Positions 46,164 through 55,230 of a DNA stretch of 64,000 bases are shown piece by piece (position 1 is the stretch's first letter; each line of letters opens with the position of its first letter). The translations under genes were made by a program, and so were the position numbers. Under the pieces are notes generated by a model that was given only the letters and a program-made list of their open reading frames with translations, searched no databases and was not told the DNA's origin. The stretch covers positions 186,001 to 250,000 of the forward strand of contig NZ_JAMXKF010000009.1 in NCBI RefSeq assembly GCF_024220585.1, read 5' to 3'. The stretch comes from Dyadobacter diqingensis (lineage in GTDB: Bacteria; Bacteroidota; Bacteroidia; Cytophagales; Spirosomataceae).

Positions 46164-46502
46164 ATTGGCTGTTAGCTGCCAGCGGTTGGCTGTCAGCTTC
46201 GTTATTTGGCACTTTCTAAATTTTCAGACCGCAAATTTACGGATTTTTTGGGTGAAAGGGAAGGAGAGGGAATAATGATTACAGCTTAGATTTGTTATCG
46301 ATCTAAAAAATGGAAAAAGAAATCGTAAATAAGCCAGTCTGCACGCAGAACAGGAAGTTGAGAAAACTGCTGTTTTGAATATCTAAAAGTTGAATGAGAA
46401 GAATTATTGTTTTCAAGTAACACAATCAAAACACCCATTTCAGCGAAATAGACCTATATTTCCATTATATTGCCACCCGAAATAACCAACATCGAAAATT
46501 AA
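46164..46502. other. 339-bp divergent gap between ileS and carbonic anhydrase
   Basis: Contains the heptamer array at 46165-46199 directly before ileS, then AT-rich sequence without a recognisable gene or clear promoter. No T-box leader or other riboswitch is visible. Confidence 0.6.
46165..46199. repeat. Heptamer tandem array (YYRGC type) before ileS
   Basis: Five degenerate heptamers in a row: TTGGCTG, TTAGCTG, CCAGCGG, TTGGCTG, TCAGCTT. They resemble the arrays at 8829-8948 and 57654-57677. It starts 1 bp from the ileS ATG. Confidence 0.55.
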
Positions 46503-47135
46503 ATGGAATTATATCAAAGACTTCTGGAAGCGAATAAAGACTGGGCAGTGAAAAAACTGGAACTGGATGAGCATTATTTTGACAGACTTTCTGCCGATCA
46601 AAAACCTGATTTTCTTTGGATCGGATGTTCCGATAGCCGGGTGCCTGCTGAGGAACTTACAGGCGCACGTCCTGGTGATATGTTTGTTCACAGAAATGTC
46701 GCGAATCTTGTCGTAAGTACGGACATGAACATGTTGAGTGTACTCCAGTATGCCGTTGAAGTTTTAAAAGTAAGGCATATTCTGGTTGTCGGGCATTATG
46801 GATGCGGAGGCGTAAAGGCTGCCATGACGCACCAGGATCTGGGATTGATCAATAAATGGCTGCGTAATATTAAAGATGTTTATCAAAAACATGCGGTTGA
46901 ACTGGATGCGATTGAAGAGGAAACTGCGCGTACCAACCGTTTGGTTGAGCTTAATGTTGTAGAGCAGGTGAACAACCTTTTGAAAACGACTATTATTCAG
47001 AAAGCATGGAATCGCGGTCAAAAGCTGCATTTGCACGGATGGGTATTCGGGCTTAACAACGGGATCATCAAACCGATTATTGACTTGCCGGCAGGCAGTG
47101 AAATTGCAGATATCTATCGATATGACTTTGAATAA
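46503..47135 (+). CDS. Beta-class carbonic anhydrase
   Basis: 210 residues. Zinc ligands are Cys42, His98 and Cys101 (GCSDSRVP and HYGCGG), with the Asp44-Arg46 dyad; numbering matches E. coli Can. It converts CO2 to bicarbonate for carboxylation reactions. No signal peptide, so cytoplasmic. It is a single gene ending at a strong terminator. Confidence 0.95.
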   Translation: MELYQRLLEANKDWAVKKLELDEHYFDRLSADQKPDFLWIGCSDSRVPAEELTGARPGDMFVHRNVANLVVSTDMNMLSVLQYAVEVLKVRHILVVGHYGCGGVKAAMTHQDLGLINKWLRNIKDVYQKHAVELDAIEEETARTNRLVELNVVEQVNNLLKTTIIQKAWNRGQKLHLHGWVFGLNNGIIKPIIDLPAGSEIADIYRYDFE

Positions 47136-47138
47136 ATA

Positions 47139-47175
47139 AAAAATGGCGCAGGATTTATTTTCTGCGCCATTTTTC
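47139..47175. terminator. Bidirectional terminator after carbonic anhydrase
   Basis: Perfect 13-bp arms (AAAAATGGCGCAG 47139-47151; CTGCGCCATTTTT 47162-47174), 10-nt loop. It lies between convergent genes and has A/T runs on both sides. Confidence 0.9.
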
Positions 47176-47193
47176 TTTAAGGTCTGAACCACA

Positions 47194-48015
47194 TTATTTC
47201 TGATAAACCCGAACGTAGTCGATTTCGTAACGGGCAGGGAATTCAGTTTTAGAAGGATCGCCTCCATTATCACCTCCAATGGCCATCCCGATTAAAATGT
47301 AGTGTGGCTGGCGGAAAGGATTTTTACGCGGCTCTTTCGCATTGTACGTTTTTTCGAGATCAATGGAATTCATCAAAAGATCATCTACATAGAGCCTGAT
47401 GCTTTTCTCGTCCCAATCCATTCGCCAAACGTGAAATTTATTCGACCATTCGGGATCGTTAAATTCTGAAACCGGCTTTTTTACGGTACTCCATATTCCT
47501 TTCCATTTTTCCATAGAACCCCAAACCGCATTGGCCAGAATCGTTCCGCGATAAAATTCCATGATATCTATTTCGCCGTTCTCTGGCCATTCTCCCTCAT
47601 TTCCAAGTGTCCAAAAAGCTGGCCACATACCCGACCGTGTGTCTATTTTTGCTTTCATTTCAAAACGTCCATATTGAAAACTCTGCATACCCTGTGTAAT
47701 GAGACTGGCAGAGGTGTAATGTGCAGTGGGGCGTTCTTCCTTCCAGTTTTTACTTCCGGCAATATAATTTGGGTTTTTAACCTCCTCTTTACGTGCTTCA
47801 ATGGTCAGCATGCCGTTTTTGCAATAGGCGTTATCTTCCTGAAACCATTGGAACTCGTGGTTGCGAACAAAACCTTTTTCTGCTTTCCAGTTCTTCGGAC
47901 TTGGTTTACCGTCAATGTTAAATTCATCGGACCATACCAGTTTCCACTGTGCCTGGGACGAAACGCTGAGCAGTAGAAAGAGACCGGAAATAATAAATGT
48001 GGAACTGATTTTCAT
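47194..48015 (-). CDS. Glycoside hydrolase family 16 protein (laminarinase-like), exported
   Basis: 273 residues, signal peptide 1-22 (ending SSQA). The GH16 catalytic core reads GEIDIMEF with Glu148, Asp150 and Glu153 in the E-x-D-x-x-E order. Surrounding motifs are SGMWPAFWTLGN and YEIDYVRVYQK. The family cuts beta-1,3- or beta-1,3(4)-glucans, or agar and carrageenan relatives; the spacing here fits laminarinase/lichenase types. No SusC/SusD pair is adjacent. Confidence 0.92.
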   Translation of the reverse strand: MKISSTFIISGLFLLLSVSSQAQWKLVWSDEFNIDGKPSPKNWKAEKGFVRNHEFQWFQEDNAYCKNGMLTIEARKEEVKNPNYIAGSKNWKEERPTAHYTSASLITQGMQSFQYGRFEMKAKIDTRSGMWPAFWTLGNEGEWPENGEIDIMEFYRGTILANAVWGSMEKWKGIWSTVKKPVSEFNDPEWSNKFHVWRMDWDEKSIRLYVDDLLMNSIDLEKTYNAKEPRKNPFRQPHYILIGMAIGGDNGGDPSKTEFPARYEIDYVRVYQK

Positions 48016-48239
48016 ATCAAAGTGAGTGGGATAGGTATTTAAAAGCGGTTTAAGTTAACATTAATAATGATTGGAAGGGGTTTTAGCAGCATTTATTATG
48101 CTATCTTCCCTCATGTTAAAAGTGAGTTTTTTATGAAAAAGACTTGATGTTATAACCTAAAGACTACAAATGTTGTTGTGCTAATAACTTATGTAAGCAT
48201 CGTCGGCGATGTGATTTGAATTCAGTAATTTGAAAGTGA

Positions 48240-49247
48240 ATGAATAAGATTGTTGTTTTAGCTCAGAAGGCAGGTTTGGATGGTTTTTTACTTGCGCTAA
48301 TTGGTATGATCGGCCTGGCCTATGTTTGGCCGTATCCGGGGATGAAAACGAGTCCGGTGCCGTTGAATGAAATTGCAACTTATGGCGTTTCGGTTGTTTT
48401 CTTTTTTTACGGGCTGCGACTGAGTCCTGAGAAACTAAAAGCAGGACTTACGAACTGGCGCCTGCATGCGATGATCCATATTTCCACTTTTGTTTTCTTT
48501 CCCCTGATAGCACTGGCTTGCCGCCCACTTTTCGCCGGTTCGGAAAATGAAATGTTGTGGTTATCCATTTTTTTTCTGACCACATTGCCTTCAACCGTTT
48601 CTTCTGCGGTGGTGATGGTTTCAATCGCGAACGGTAATATTCCGGCCGCGATTTTTAATGCCAGTATATCCAGTTTGCTTGGTGTTTTTATCACGCCGTT
48701 ATGGATGGGTCTTGTGCTGGACATGGCTTCTGGTCATTTTGATTTGATGGGAGTAGTCGGAAAACTGTCTTTGCAAGTAGTATTACCGGTTGGTTTGGGA
48801 CTGCTGTTAAATAAGTCGTGGGGAGGCTTTGCGGAAAGGAATAAAAAGAACATCCGGTATTTTGATCAGTCGACGATTTTGCTGATTGTTTATACCTCCT
48901 TTTGCGAGTCGTTCGGCGAACATTTATTTAGTGGATTTGAAATTAAAGATATCGTACTTTTAGGAATAGGAATGCTGGTGCTGTTCTTTCTGATCTTTTT
49001 AATGCTGAGGTTTTTTAGTCGTTTATTGCATTTTAGTAGGGAAGATGAGATAACAGCAGTATTTTGTGGTTCCAAAAAATCTCTGATCCAGGGGGCTGTC
49101 ATGTCCAAAGTTCTTTTCTCAGGTGCGTCGTATGCCGGTGTGATGTTGCTGCCGATTATGCTTTATCACGCTTTACAGCTGATTGCTGCCAGTGTGCTGG
49201 CGCAACGGATGGCAAGGAAGAATTCGGAAATAACAGAGGCTCAGTAA
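48240..49247 (+). CDS. Bile acid:sodium symporter family protein (SBF-like, YfeH type)
   Basis: 335 residues, about nine to ten transmembrane helices. It matches the SBF_like branch (PWTRP-like AYVWPYPGMKTSPVPL, FFYGLRLSPEKLKAGL, LTTLPSTVSSAVVMVSIANGN, FCGSKKSLIQGAVMSKV). The natural substrate of this branch is uncertain; bile acids are unlikely here. It precedes the DUF4230 gene by 39 bp on the same strand. Confidence 0.9.
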   Translation: MNKIVVLAQKAGLDGFLLALIGMIGLAYVWPYPGMKTSPVPLNEIATYGVSVVFFFYGLRLSPEKLKAGLTNWRLHAMIHISTFVFFPLIALACRPLFAGSENEMLWLSIFFLTTLPSTVSSAVVMVSIANGNIPAAIFNASISSLLGVFITPLWMGLVLDMASGHFDLMGVVGKLSLQVVLPVGLGLLLNKSWGGFAERNKKNIRYFDQSTILLIVYTSFCESFGEHLFSGFEIKDIVLLGIGMLVLFFLIFLMLRFFSRLLHFSREDEITAVFCGSKKSLIQGAVMSKVLFSGASYAGVMLLPIMLYHALQLIAASVLAQRMARKNSEITEAQ

Positions 49248-49286
49248 TGGTTTGCGTCAGAGATATTTTTCATTTAAAAAAGTATT

Positions 49287-49910
49287 ATGCGATTAATTCC
49301 TTTCATTCTGCGACTGATTTTATTTGTACTTATTCTGGCAGGATTAAAATCGATATGGGATAATTTCAGTACCGGAAACTGGATTCCCGACTGGATTTCA
49401 GGAAAAGATAAAACCGAAACCGTTCATACTTTGGTGTTGCAGGAAATGACTGCGATGGGTAAACTGGAACTGGTGAAATATAATTTTAAGGATGTGGTGG
49501 AGCAGGAGGTTGTAAAAACCTGGCTGCCGAATGCCAAAGCTGTCTTGATTGTGCAGGGCGAAGCGATAGGCTGTGTGGATCTGACCAAAATACAGATTGC
49601 GGATATAACGTCGGAGCAGGAAACACTGGTGGTAAACATGCCTGAACCGGAACTATGTGTTTTTAAAATTGACCATGAACGTTCCAAAGTTTACAACACG
49701 GAGTATGCTTTTATGGAAGAAGGAAAACTGGTCAATGAAGCATACCTGCAAGCCGAAAAACAAATTCAAAAATCGGCGCTGGATATGGGAATTCTGGATC
49801 AGACAAAAGAAAATGCCACAAAAATATTAACACCGATGCTGGAAAAGGCTTCCGGTAAAAAGGTAATGCTTAAATTTCCGATGAGTGCCAAAATAGATAA
49901 ATTACGTTAA
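49287..49910 (+). CDS. DUF4230 domain protein
   Basis: 207 residues. It has an N-terminal membrane helix (LRLILFVLILAGLKSIW), then the DUF4230 domain (TLVLQEMTAMGKLELVKYNFKDVVE, AVLIVQGEAIGCVDLTKIQ, LVVNMPEPELCVFKIDHERSKVY, in parts). The function of this family is unknown. It lies between a transporter and the glutamine-synthetase-like gene, only 13 bp ahead of the latter. Confidence 0.85.
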   Translation: MRLIPFILRLILFVLILAGLKSIWDNFSTGNWIPDWISGKDKTETVHTLVLQEMTAMGKLELVKYNFKDVVEQEVVKTWLPNAKAVLIVQGEAIGCVDLTKIQIADITSEQETLVVNMPEPELCVFKIDHERSKVYNTEYAFMEEGKLVNEAYLQAEKQIQKSALDMGILDQTKENATKILTPMLEKASGKKVMLKFPMSAKIDKLR

Positions 49911-49923
49911 CCATAACTTTCCT

Positions 49924-51303
49924 ATGCCCGTTAAAGGTTTTCTCACACAGGAGGATTTTGAAAAAAAGGTTGAGCTTGAAGAATTGGAAACGGTGATCGT
50001 AGCCTTTACAGATCACTACGGCAGGCTGATGGGAAAGCGGGTGGATGCGGATTATTTTATCGATAGTGTGCTGAAATCCGGTACACATGGTTGTGATTAT
50101 CTGCTTACAACGGATATGGAAATGGAGCCGGTACCGGGGTACTCTTATGCCAATTGGGAACTGGGTTATGGCGATTTTCACATGGTTCCTGATTTGTCGA
50201 CCTTACGGATAGCCGATTGGCTGGAAAAAACGGCATTGGTAATTTGTGATGTTTTTGATGAAAAAACACATGCACCTGTACCGGTTGCACCCCGGTCGAT
50301 ATTGAACAAACAGCTGGAAAATGCAGCAGGTTTTGATCATCTGAAATGTTTTGCGGCCTCCGAACTGGAATATTATCTGCTTGAAAATACCTACAAAGAC
50401 GCATTCGAAAAACATTATCAGGATTTAACGCCGGCGGGATATTACCTGGAAGATTACCATATTCTTCAGGGAACGCGGAATGAAAAATATACTTCGGCAG
50501 TTCGTCGTCATTTGAAAAACTCAGGCGTCCCGATCGAAACTTCGAAAGGCGAATGGGGCCTGGGGCAGCATGAATTAAATGTCCGGTATGCTGAGGCGCT
50601 ACCAATGGCGGATAATCATGTGATCTATAAACAATGCATGAAAGAAGTGGCCGATGCGATGGGCTTTTCGGTCACGTTTATGGCAAAGTTTGCGACGGGA
50701 CAAGCAGGTTCCAGCAGTCACATTCATATGAGTTTGTGGAAAGACGGGAAAAATGCGTTTGCCGGCGATCAGCAATTTGGTCCGGTGAAAGGGTCGGATA
50801 TTTTTCGCTGGTTTTTAGGTGGCTGGATTAAACATGTGCCGGACGTTATGCCTTTTTACGCACCAACGGTCAATTCGTATAAACGTTTCGTAGACGGTTC
50901 ATGGGCTCCAACACGTTTGGCGTGGAGTTATGATAACCGGACAGCGGGGTTCAGGGTTGTTGGGCAAGGATCAAGTTTAAGGATTGAATGCAGAATTCCC
51001 GGTGCGGATTGTAATCCATACCTTGCTTTCGCGGCCTCGCTTGCGTCAGGTCTGGCGGGAATAAAAAACAAAATTGAACCACCGGAATGTTTTGTCGGGG
51101 ATATCTACGCGGCGGCACATTTGCCGAGAGTGCCTTACACCCTGGCGGAAGCAACTGCTATTTTTGAACAAAGTGCATTTGCGAAAGAGACGTTTGGAAA
51201 GGATGTGGTGGAGCATTACGTTCATTTTTTCAAAACAGAGCAGCATGCCTATGACATGTCGGTAACGGATTGGGAGCGGAAACGATATTTTGAAAGGATT
51301 TGA
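49924..51303 (+). CDS. Glutamine synthetase-like gamma-glutamyl-amine ligase
   Basis: 459 residues. Beta-grasp domain at 1-120, catalytic domain 120-459. Active-site elements are ASELEYYLL, GQHELNVRYAEAL, SSSHIHMSL and the C-terminal RIECRIPGADCNPYLAFAA. It resembles the PuuA/GlnA4/FluG branch rather than ammonia-assimilating GlnA. It would join glutamate to an amine such as ethanolamine or a diamine, using ATP. Downstream SDR and ALDH genes suit oxidation of the conjugate. No gamma-glutamyl hydrolase gene is adjacent. Confidence 0.82.
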   Translation: MPVKGFLTQEDFEKKVELEELETVIVAFTDHYGRLMGKRVDADYFIDSVLKSGTHGCDYLLTTDMEMEPVPGYSYANWELGYGDFHMVPDLSTLRIADWLEKTALVICDVFDEKTHAPVPVAPRSILNKQLENAAGFDHLKCFAASELEYYLLENTYKDAFEKHYQDLTPAGYYLEDYHILQGTRNEKYTSAVRRHLKNSGVPIETSKGEWGLGQHELNVRYAEALPMADNHVIYKQCMKEVADAMGFSVTFMAKFATGQAGSSSHIHMSLWKDGKNAFAGDQQFGPVKGSDIFRWFLGGWIKHVPDVMPFYAPTVNSYKRFVDGSWAPTRLAWSYDNRTAGFRVVGQGSSLRIECRIPGADCNPYLAFAASLASGLAGIKNKIEPPECFVGDIYAAAHLPRVPYTLAEATAIFEQSAFAKETFGKDVVEHYVHFFKTEQHAYDMSVTDWERKRYFERI

Positions 51304-51636
51304 GGATTTTAGTCATGTGATGGCTGACTGTTTTTGGCAAATGTAATAAGAATTGAAGCCGACGACAGGAGACTCGTAAGGAGTCGGGTGGGGTGGTTGA
51401 GCAAGTCTATTGCTATAAACAAGATGCTCCCAAAGGAGCGTGACAGAAAATCGGTGGTGTTTTGATAGGCTGTTTAGTTTTGGCTATTGATGGCCACGTA
51501 GTGGTTCCCTGTTTATAGAAAGTGCTTGGATTTATTGATACCTGGCTCCGTGGGAGCCTCCTGTTTATGCTTAATGAACTAAATACCATACATACAAACT
51601 CAATTACTATTATTCAATCCCTTAATACATTAACCA
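51304..51636. repeat. 333-bp gap filled with short palindromes and ATAAACAGG-type repeats
   Basis: No gene seen. It holds GACTC..GAGTC (51371-51385), GCTCC-CAAA-GGAGC (51426-51439), CCAC-GTA-GTGG (51494-51504) and GGCTCC-GTG-GGAGCC (51544-51558). CTATAAACAAGATGCTCC (51413-51430) and its reversed relative GGAGCCTCCTGTTTATGC (51553-51570) form outer arms, and CCTGTTTATAG (51508-51518) is a third copy of the flank. It looks like an intergenic REP-type element between the ligase and SDR genes. Confidence 0.6.
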
Positions 51637-52410
51637 ATGCGTTTAGAAAATAAAGTCGCCCTCATCACTGGTGGAAGTGGTGGAATCGGCCGGGAAACGG
51701 CTCTTTTATTTGCCAAGGAAGGAGCCAAAATTGTTGTGACGGACGTGAATGACGTAGCTGGCCAGGAAACGGCAGATTTGATCACAGCCGAAGGCGGTGA
51801 AGCTTTTTACCTTCATGCAGACGTTTCCAAAGCTGCTGATTGCGAAGCCATGGTTGCTTTTACCGAAGAAAAATTCGGGAAACTGAACATCTTGTTTAAC
51901 AACGCCGGTATCATGCACAGCGATGACGATAACGCCGTTACTACCGAAGAATCGATCTGGGATCTGACGATGAACATCAACGCAAAAGGTGTTTTTCTGG
52001 GATGCAAATATGGCATTCCGGCGCTTCAGCGCGCGGGCGGAGGGTCGATTATCAACACGGCATCTTTTGTGGCAATTCTTGGAGCCGCTACGCCACAGGT
52101 AGCGTACACGGCCAGTAAAGGAGCTGTTTTGGCATTAACACGCGAATTGGCGATCATTCATGCACGTGAAAATATTCGCGTTAATGCTTTGTGCCCGGGA
52201 CCTTTGCGCACGGAATTACTGATGAAGTTTTTAAATACGGAAGAAAAAAAACAACGTCGTCTGGTACATATTCCAATGGGGCGTTTTGGGGAAGCGAAGG
52301 AAATGGCATCGGCTGTTTTGTTCCTGGCTTCCGACGAATCCTCTTTCGTAACGGGTACCGACTTTTTGGTTGACGGAGGTATTACGTCTGCTTACGTGAC
52401 ACCACTTTGA
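51637..52410 (+). CDS. SDR family oxidoreductase, alcohol to aldehyde step candidate
   Basis: 257 residues. Cofactor motif TGGSGGIG (11-18), NNAG at 88-91, catalytic Ser143, Tyr157 and Lys161 (YTASK). It lies between the gamma-glutamyl ligase and ALDH genes, the same set of functions as the actinobacterial glnA4-aldC-SDR cluster. It may oxidise the alcohol of a gamma-glutamylated amino-alcohol. That assignment rests on context only. Confidence 0.85.
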   Translation: MRLENKVALITGGSGGIGRETALLFAKEGAKIVVTDVNDVAGQETADLITAEGGEAFYLHADVSKAADCEAMVAFTEEKFGKLNILFNNAGIMHSDDDNAVTTEESIWDLTMNINAKGVFLGCKYGIPALQRAGGGSIINTASFVAILGAATPQVAYTASKGAVLALTRELAIIHARENIRVNALCPGPLRTELLMKFLNTEEKKQRRLVHIPMGRFGEAKEMASAVLFLASDESSFVTGTDFLVDGGITSAYVTPL

Positions 52411-52458
52411 TCAAAGATGGAGTAGGGTTTTCCTGAATCTTTTCTAACTTTTTGATTT

Positions 52459-53841
52459 ATGCAAACAACAATAAGTCCGGTTGACGGATCGGTATATCTG
52501 GAACGGTCGCTGGCATCCGATGAAATGATTGAGAATGCTTTGGCTAAAGCAACCGAAGCACAAAAAGAATGGAAGAAAACAACAGTTGCCCAACGGGCAG
52601 CTTTTTGCCATAAAGCCGTTGAATATTTCCTGAATAATGCCGACGAAATTGGTTTGGAACTTACCTGGCAAATGGGCAGGCCGGTCCGTTATACCGCTAA
52701 TGAAATCCGGAAAGGGTTTCAGGAGCGGGCAAAATACATGATCGGCGTAGCAGAACAGGCCCTGGCGGATGTGGAAGTAGAAGAAATTGCAGGTTTCAAG
52801 CGATTTATTCGTCGTGACCCGGTTGGTGTTGTATTTGTTGTTGCGCCGTGGAATTATCCTTATCTGACTTCCGTTAATTCGGTGATTCCTGCAATCATGG
52901 CCGGCAATACTGTTATTTTGAAACATGCGCAGCAAACGCCGCTTTGTGCGGAACGTTACGCAGCAGCTTTTGCTTATGCAGGTTTGCCGCAAGGTGTTTT
53001 TCAATATTTGCATTTAAGTCACGAACAGGTGGCCAGTGTTATCGCCGATGACAGAACTTCTTATGTAGCTTTCACGGGTTCAGTGGAGGGTGGTCATGCC
53101 GTGCAAAAATCTATCAACGAGCGGTTTATTGTTGGCGGACTGGAATTAGGTGGAAAAGATCCTGCTTATGTGCGCGCAGATGCGAACCTGGCAGATGCGG
53201 TTGAAAATCTGGTGGATGGTTCATTCTTTAATTCCGGGCAGTCGTGTTGCGGAATCGAGCGTATTTATGTCCATGAAGACGTGTACGATAAGTTTGTAGA
53301 GGAATTTGTTGCATTGACAAAAACCTATACCCTTGGAGATCCGTTAAGTGCGGACACGACGCTCGGCCCGATGGTGAGAACTTCGGCTGCTGTTTTTGCC
53401 CGGAAACAAATCGATGAAGCCGTAACACAGGGAGCTAAAACATTGATCGATCCGGCACTTTTTCCTGCTCATAAAGACGGAACACCTTATATGGCGCCTC
53501 AGGTGCTGGTGAACGTAGACCATACCATGCAGATCATGACGGAGGAGAGTTTTGCTCCGGTCGTTGGGATTATGGCCGTGAAAAGTGATGAGGAAGCGAT
53601 CAGACTTATGAATGATAGCCAATATGGGCTGACGGCCTCTATCTGGACAAGCGATATTGACGCGGCATTAGCGATTGGGGAGCAGGTGGAAACCGGAACC
53701 TGGTTTATGAACCGCTGCGATTACCTGGATCCGGCTCTGGCCTGGACAGGTGTGAAAAATTCAGGAAGAGGTGTTACGCTGTCAAAAGTGGGTTATGAAG
53801 CATTGACAAAAGCCAAATCTTTCCACTTGAAAATCGGGTAG
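52459..53841 (+). CDS. Aldehyde dehydrogenase family protein
   Basis: 460 residues, standard ALDH length. The nucleophile is Cys263 in SGQSCCGIER and the general base is Glu229 in GGLELGGKDP. Cofactor strand VVAPWNYPY. It resembles succinate-semialdehyde and PuuC/AldC-type enzymes. With the two upstream genes it would finish oxidation of a gamma-glutamylated aldehyde to the acid. The stop is 10 bp before the long inverted repeat at 53852. Confidence 0.92.
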   Translation: MQTTISPVDGSVYLERSLASDEMIENALAKATEAQKEWKKTTVAQRAAFCHKAVEYFLNNADEIGLELTWQMGRPVRYTANEIRKGFQERAKYMIGVAEQALADVEVEEIAGFKRFIRRDPVGVVFVVAPWNYPYLTSVNSVIPAIMAGNTVILKHAQQTPLCAERYAAAFAYAGLPQGVFQYLHLSHEQVASVIADDRTSYVAFTGSVEGGHAVQKSINERFIVGGLELGGKDPAYVRADANLADAVENLVDGSFFNSGQSCCGIERIYVHEDVYDKFVEEFVALTKTYTLGDPLSADTTLGPMVRTSAAVFARKQIDEAVTQGAKTLIDPALFPAHKDGTPYMAPQVLVNVDHTMQIMTEESFAPVVGIMAVKSDEEAIRLMNDSQYGLTASIWTSDIDAALAIGEQVETGTWFMNRCDYLDPALAWTGVKNSGRGVTLSKVGYEALTKAKSFHLKIG

Positions 53842-53851
53842 GATTTAGGCT

Positions 53852-53954
53852 ACACAGAGTAACACAGAGATAAAAAGAGGTGCACGGAGTTTATGCTAAA
53901 TAAAGCTCTGTGCACCTCTTTATTGTCTCTTTGATACTCTGTGTTACTCTGTGT
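53852..53954. repeat. Long CACAGAG-type hairpin reaching into the lysA stop codon
   Basis: Outer arms of 18 bp are perfect (53852-53869 and 53937-53954; ACACAGAGTAACACAGAG and complement). Inner arms of 12 bp are perfect (AAAGAGGTGCAC 53874-53885; GTGCACCTCTTT 53910-53921). The right arm supplies the last codons and TAA of lysA. It also serves as a boundary between convergent ALDH and lysA genes. Confidence 0.8.
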
Positions 53955-55179
53955 TACCCACCTGCGTGCGTAATAAGTCTTCCAGCGTCTCGCGTCTTCT
54001 TACCAGTTTCGCAGTACCATGATCCACCAAAACTTCTGCGGGGCGGAAACGTGCGTTATAGTTGGAACTCATGGTGTAGCCATAAGCGCCTGCATTCAAA
54101 AATGCCAGAATATCCCCCTGACGAACTTCCGGCAAAGGACGGTCCGTTGCGAAAGTGTCTGTTTCGCAGATGTAGCCAACGATTGTATATTCTTTTTCTA
54201 CACCTGCCGGATTGGATACATTCAAAATGTGATGGTAGGAGCCATACATCATCGGTCTGATCAGATGATTTAAACCGGAGTCGATGTGAACAAATGTACG
54301 GGCCGGATCTTCCTTCACCACAGTCGTATTTACTAATAAATTACCGCACTCGCTTACCAAAAACTTGCCTGGCTCAAACCACAATTGCAGCTCACGGCCA
54401 TATTTTGCACAGAAATTTTTGAAACGTTCCGAAATCTTGTTTCCCAAAAGTTCCATATCCGTGATCGGATCGTTTGGTTTGTAAGAAACCTTAAATCCAC
54501 CGCCAAGGTCGATAATTTCAAGATCCGGGAAGCGTAAAGCGGCTTCAAAAACGATATCAGCTACCTGCAAAAATGGCTCTGCATCTTTAATGTCAGATCC
54601 TGTGTGCTGATGAAGCCCAATGACTTTGATATCGTATTTCTCTACGACTTCAAGAATCTGATCCAGCAGCAAAACCGAGATGCCGAATTTGGAATCTGCG
54701 TGTGCCGTCATGATCTTGACATTTCCACCGGCGGCGACGTTAGGTTTCAAACGGATCAGACAAGGTTTAGTGTTTCCGTAGGTTTGTCCAAACCATTCAA
54801 GCAAAGGAATACTGTCGACATTGACGATAGCTCCTGCTTCCACGGCTGTTTTTACTTCGTGAAAAGGTACACCGCTTGGCGTAAAAGTGATCTGTTTCGT
54901 ATCGAAACCAGCCAGTTTTCCCATTTCCAGCTCTCCTGTGGAAACAACATCAAGCTCCACGCCAATTTCACGCATCAAACGTAAAATGGCAAGGTTGGTA
55001 TTGGCCTTACATGCGAATTTGATCTTCATATTCACACCGGAAAAAGCATGTTGCAATTCCTTTACTTTCCGGCGGATCGTGCCGCCATCGTAAACATAAA
55101 GTGGACTGCCAAACTCTTCAACAAGCTGAGCCGGATCGATATTTTGTATGGTATATGTATTTAGTTCTGAAAGCTGCAT
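53944..55179 (-). CDS. lysA: Diaminopimelate decarboxylase
   Basis: 411 residues, PLP fold III decarboxylase. The PLP lysine is Lys58 in FACKANTN. LGGGFKVSYKP and the CETDTFATDR cysteine region of the C-terminal domain fit LysA. It makes L-lysine from meso-diaminopimelate. The last residues (VGNTE) are encoded within the repeat at 53852-53954, so its natural C-terminus was probably altered by the repeat. Confidence 0.95.
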   Translation of the reverse strand: MQLSELNTYTIQNIDPAQLVEEFGSPLYVYDGGTIRRKVKELQHAFSGVNMKIKFACKANTNLAILRLMREIGVELDVVSTGELEMGKLAGFDTKQITFTPSGVPFHEVKTAVEAGAIVNVDSIPLLEWFGQTYGNTKPCLIRLKPNVAAGGNVKIMTAHADSKFGISVLLLDQILEVVEKYDIKVIGLHQHTGSDIKDAEPFLQVADIVFEAALRFPDLEIIDLGGGFKVSYKPNDPITDMELLGNKISERFKNFCAKYGRELQLWFEPGKFLVSECGNLLVNTTVVKEDPARTFVHIDSGLNHLIRPMMYGSYHHILNVSNPAGVEKEYTIVGYICETDTFATDRPLPEVRQGDILAFLNAGAYGYTMSSNYNARFRPAEVLVDHGTAKLVRRRETLEDLLRTQVGNTE

Positions 55180-55230
55180 TGGGAATTAGTTGAATGGATT
55201 TGTAAAATATTCAGAATGACGTTTTTTGAC

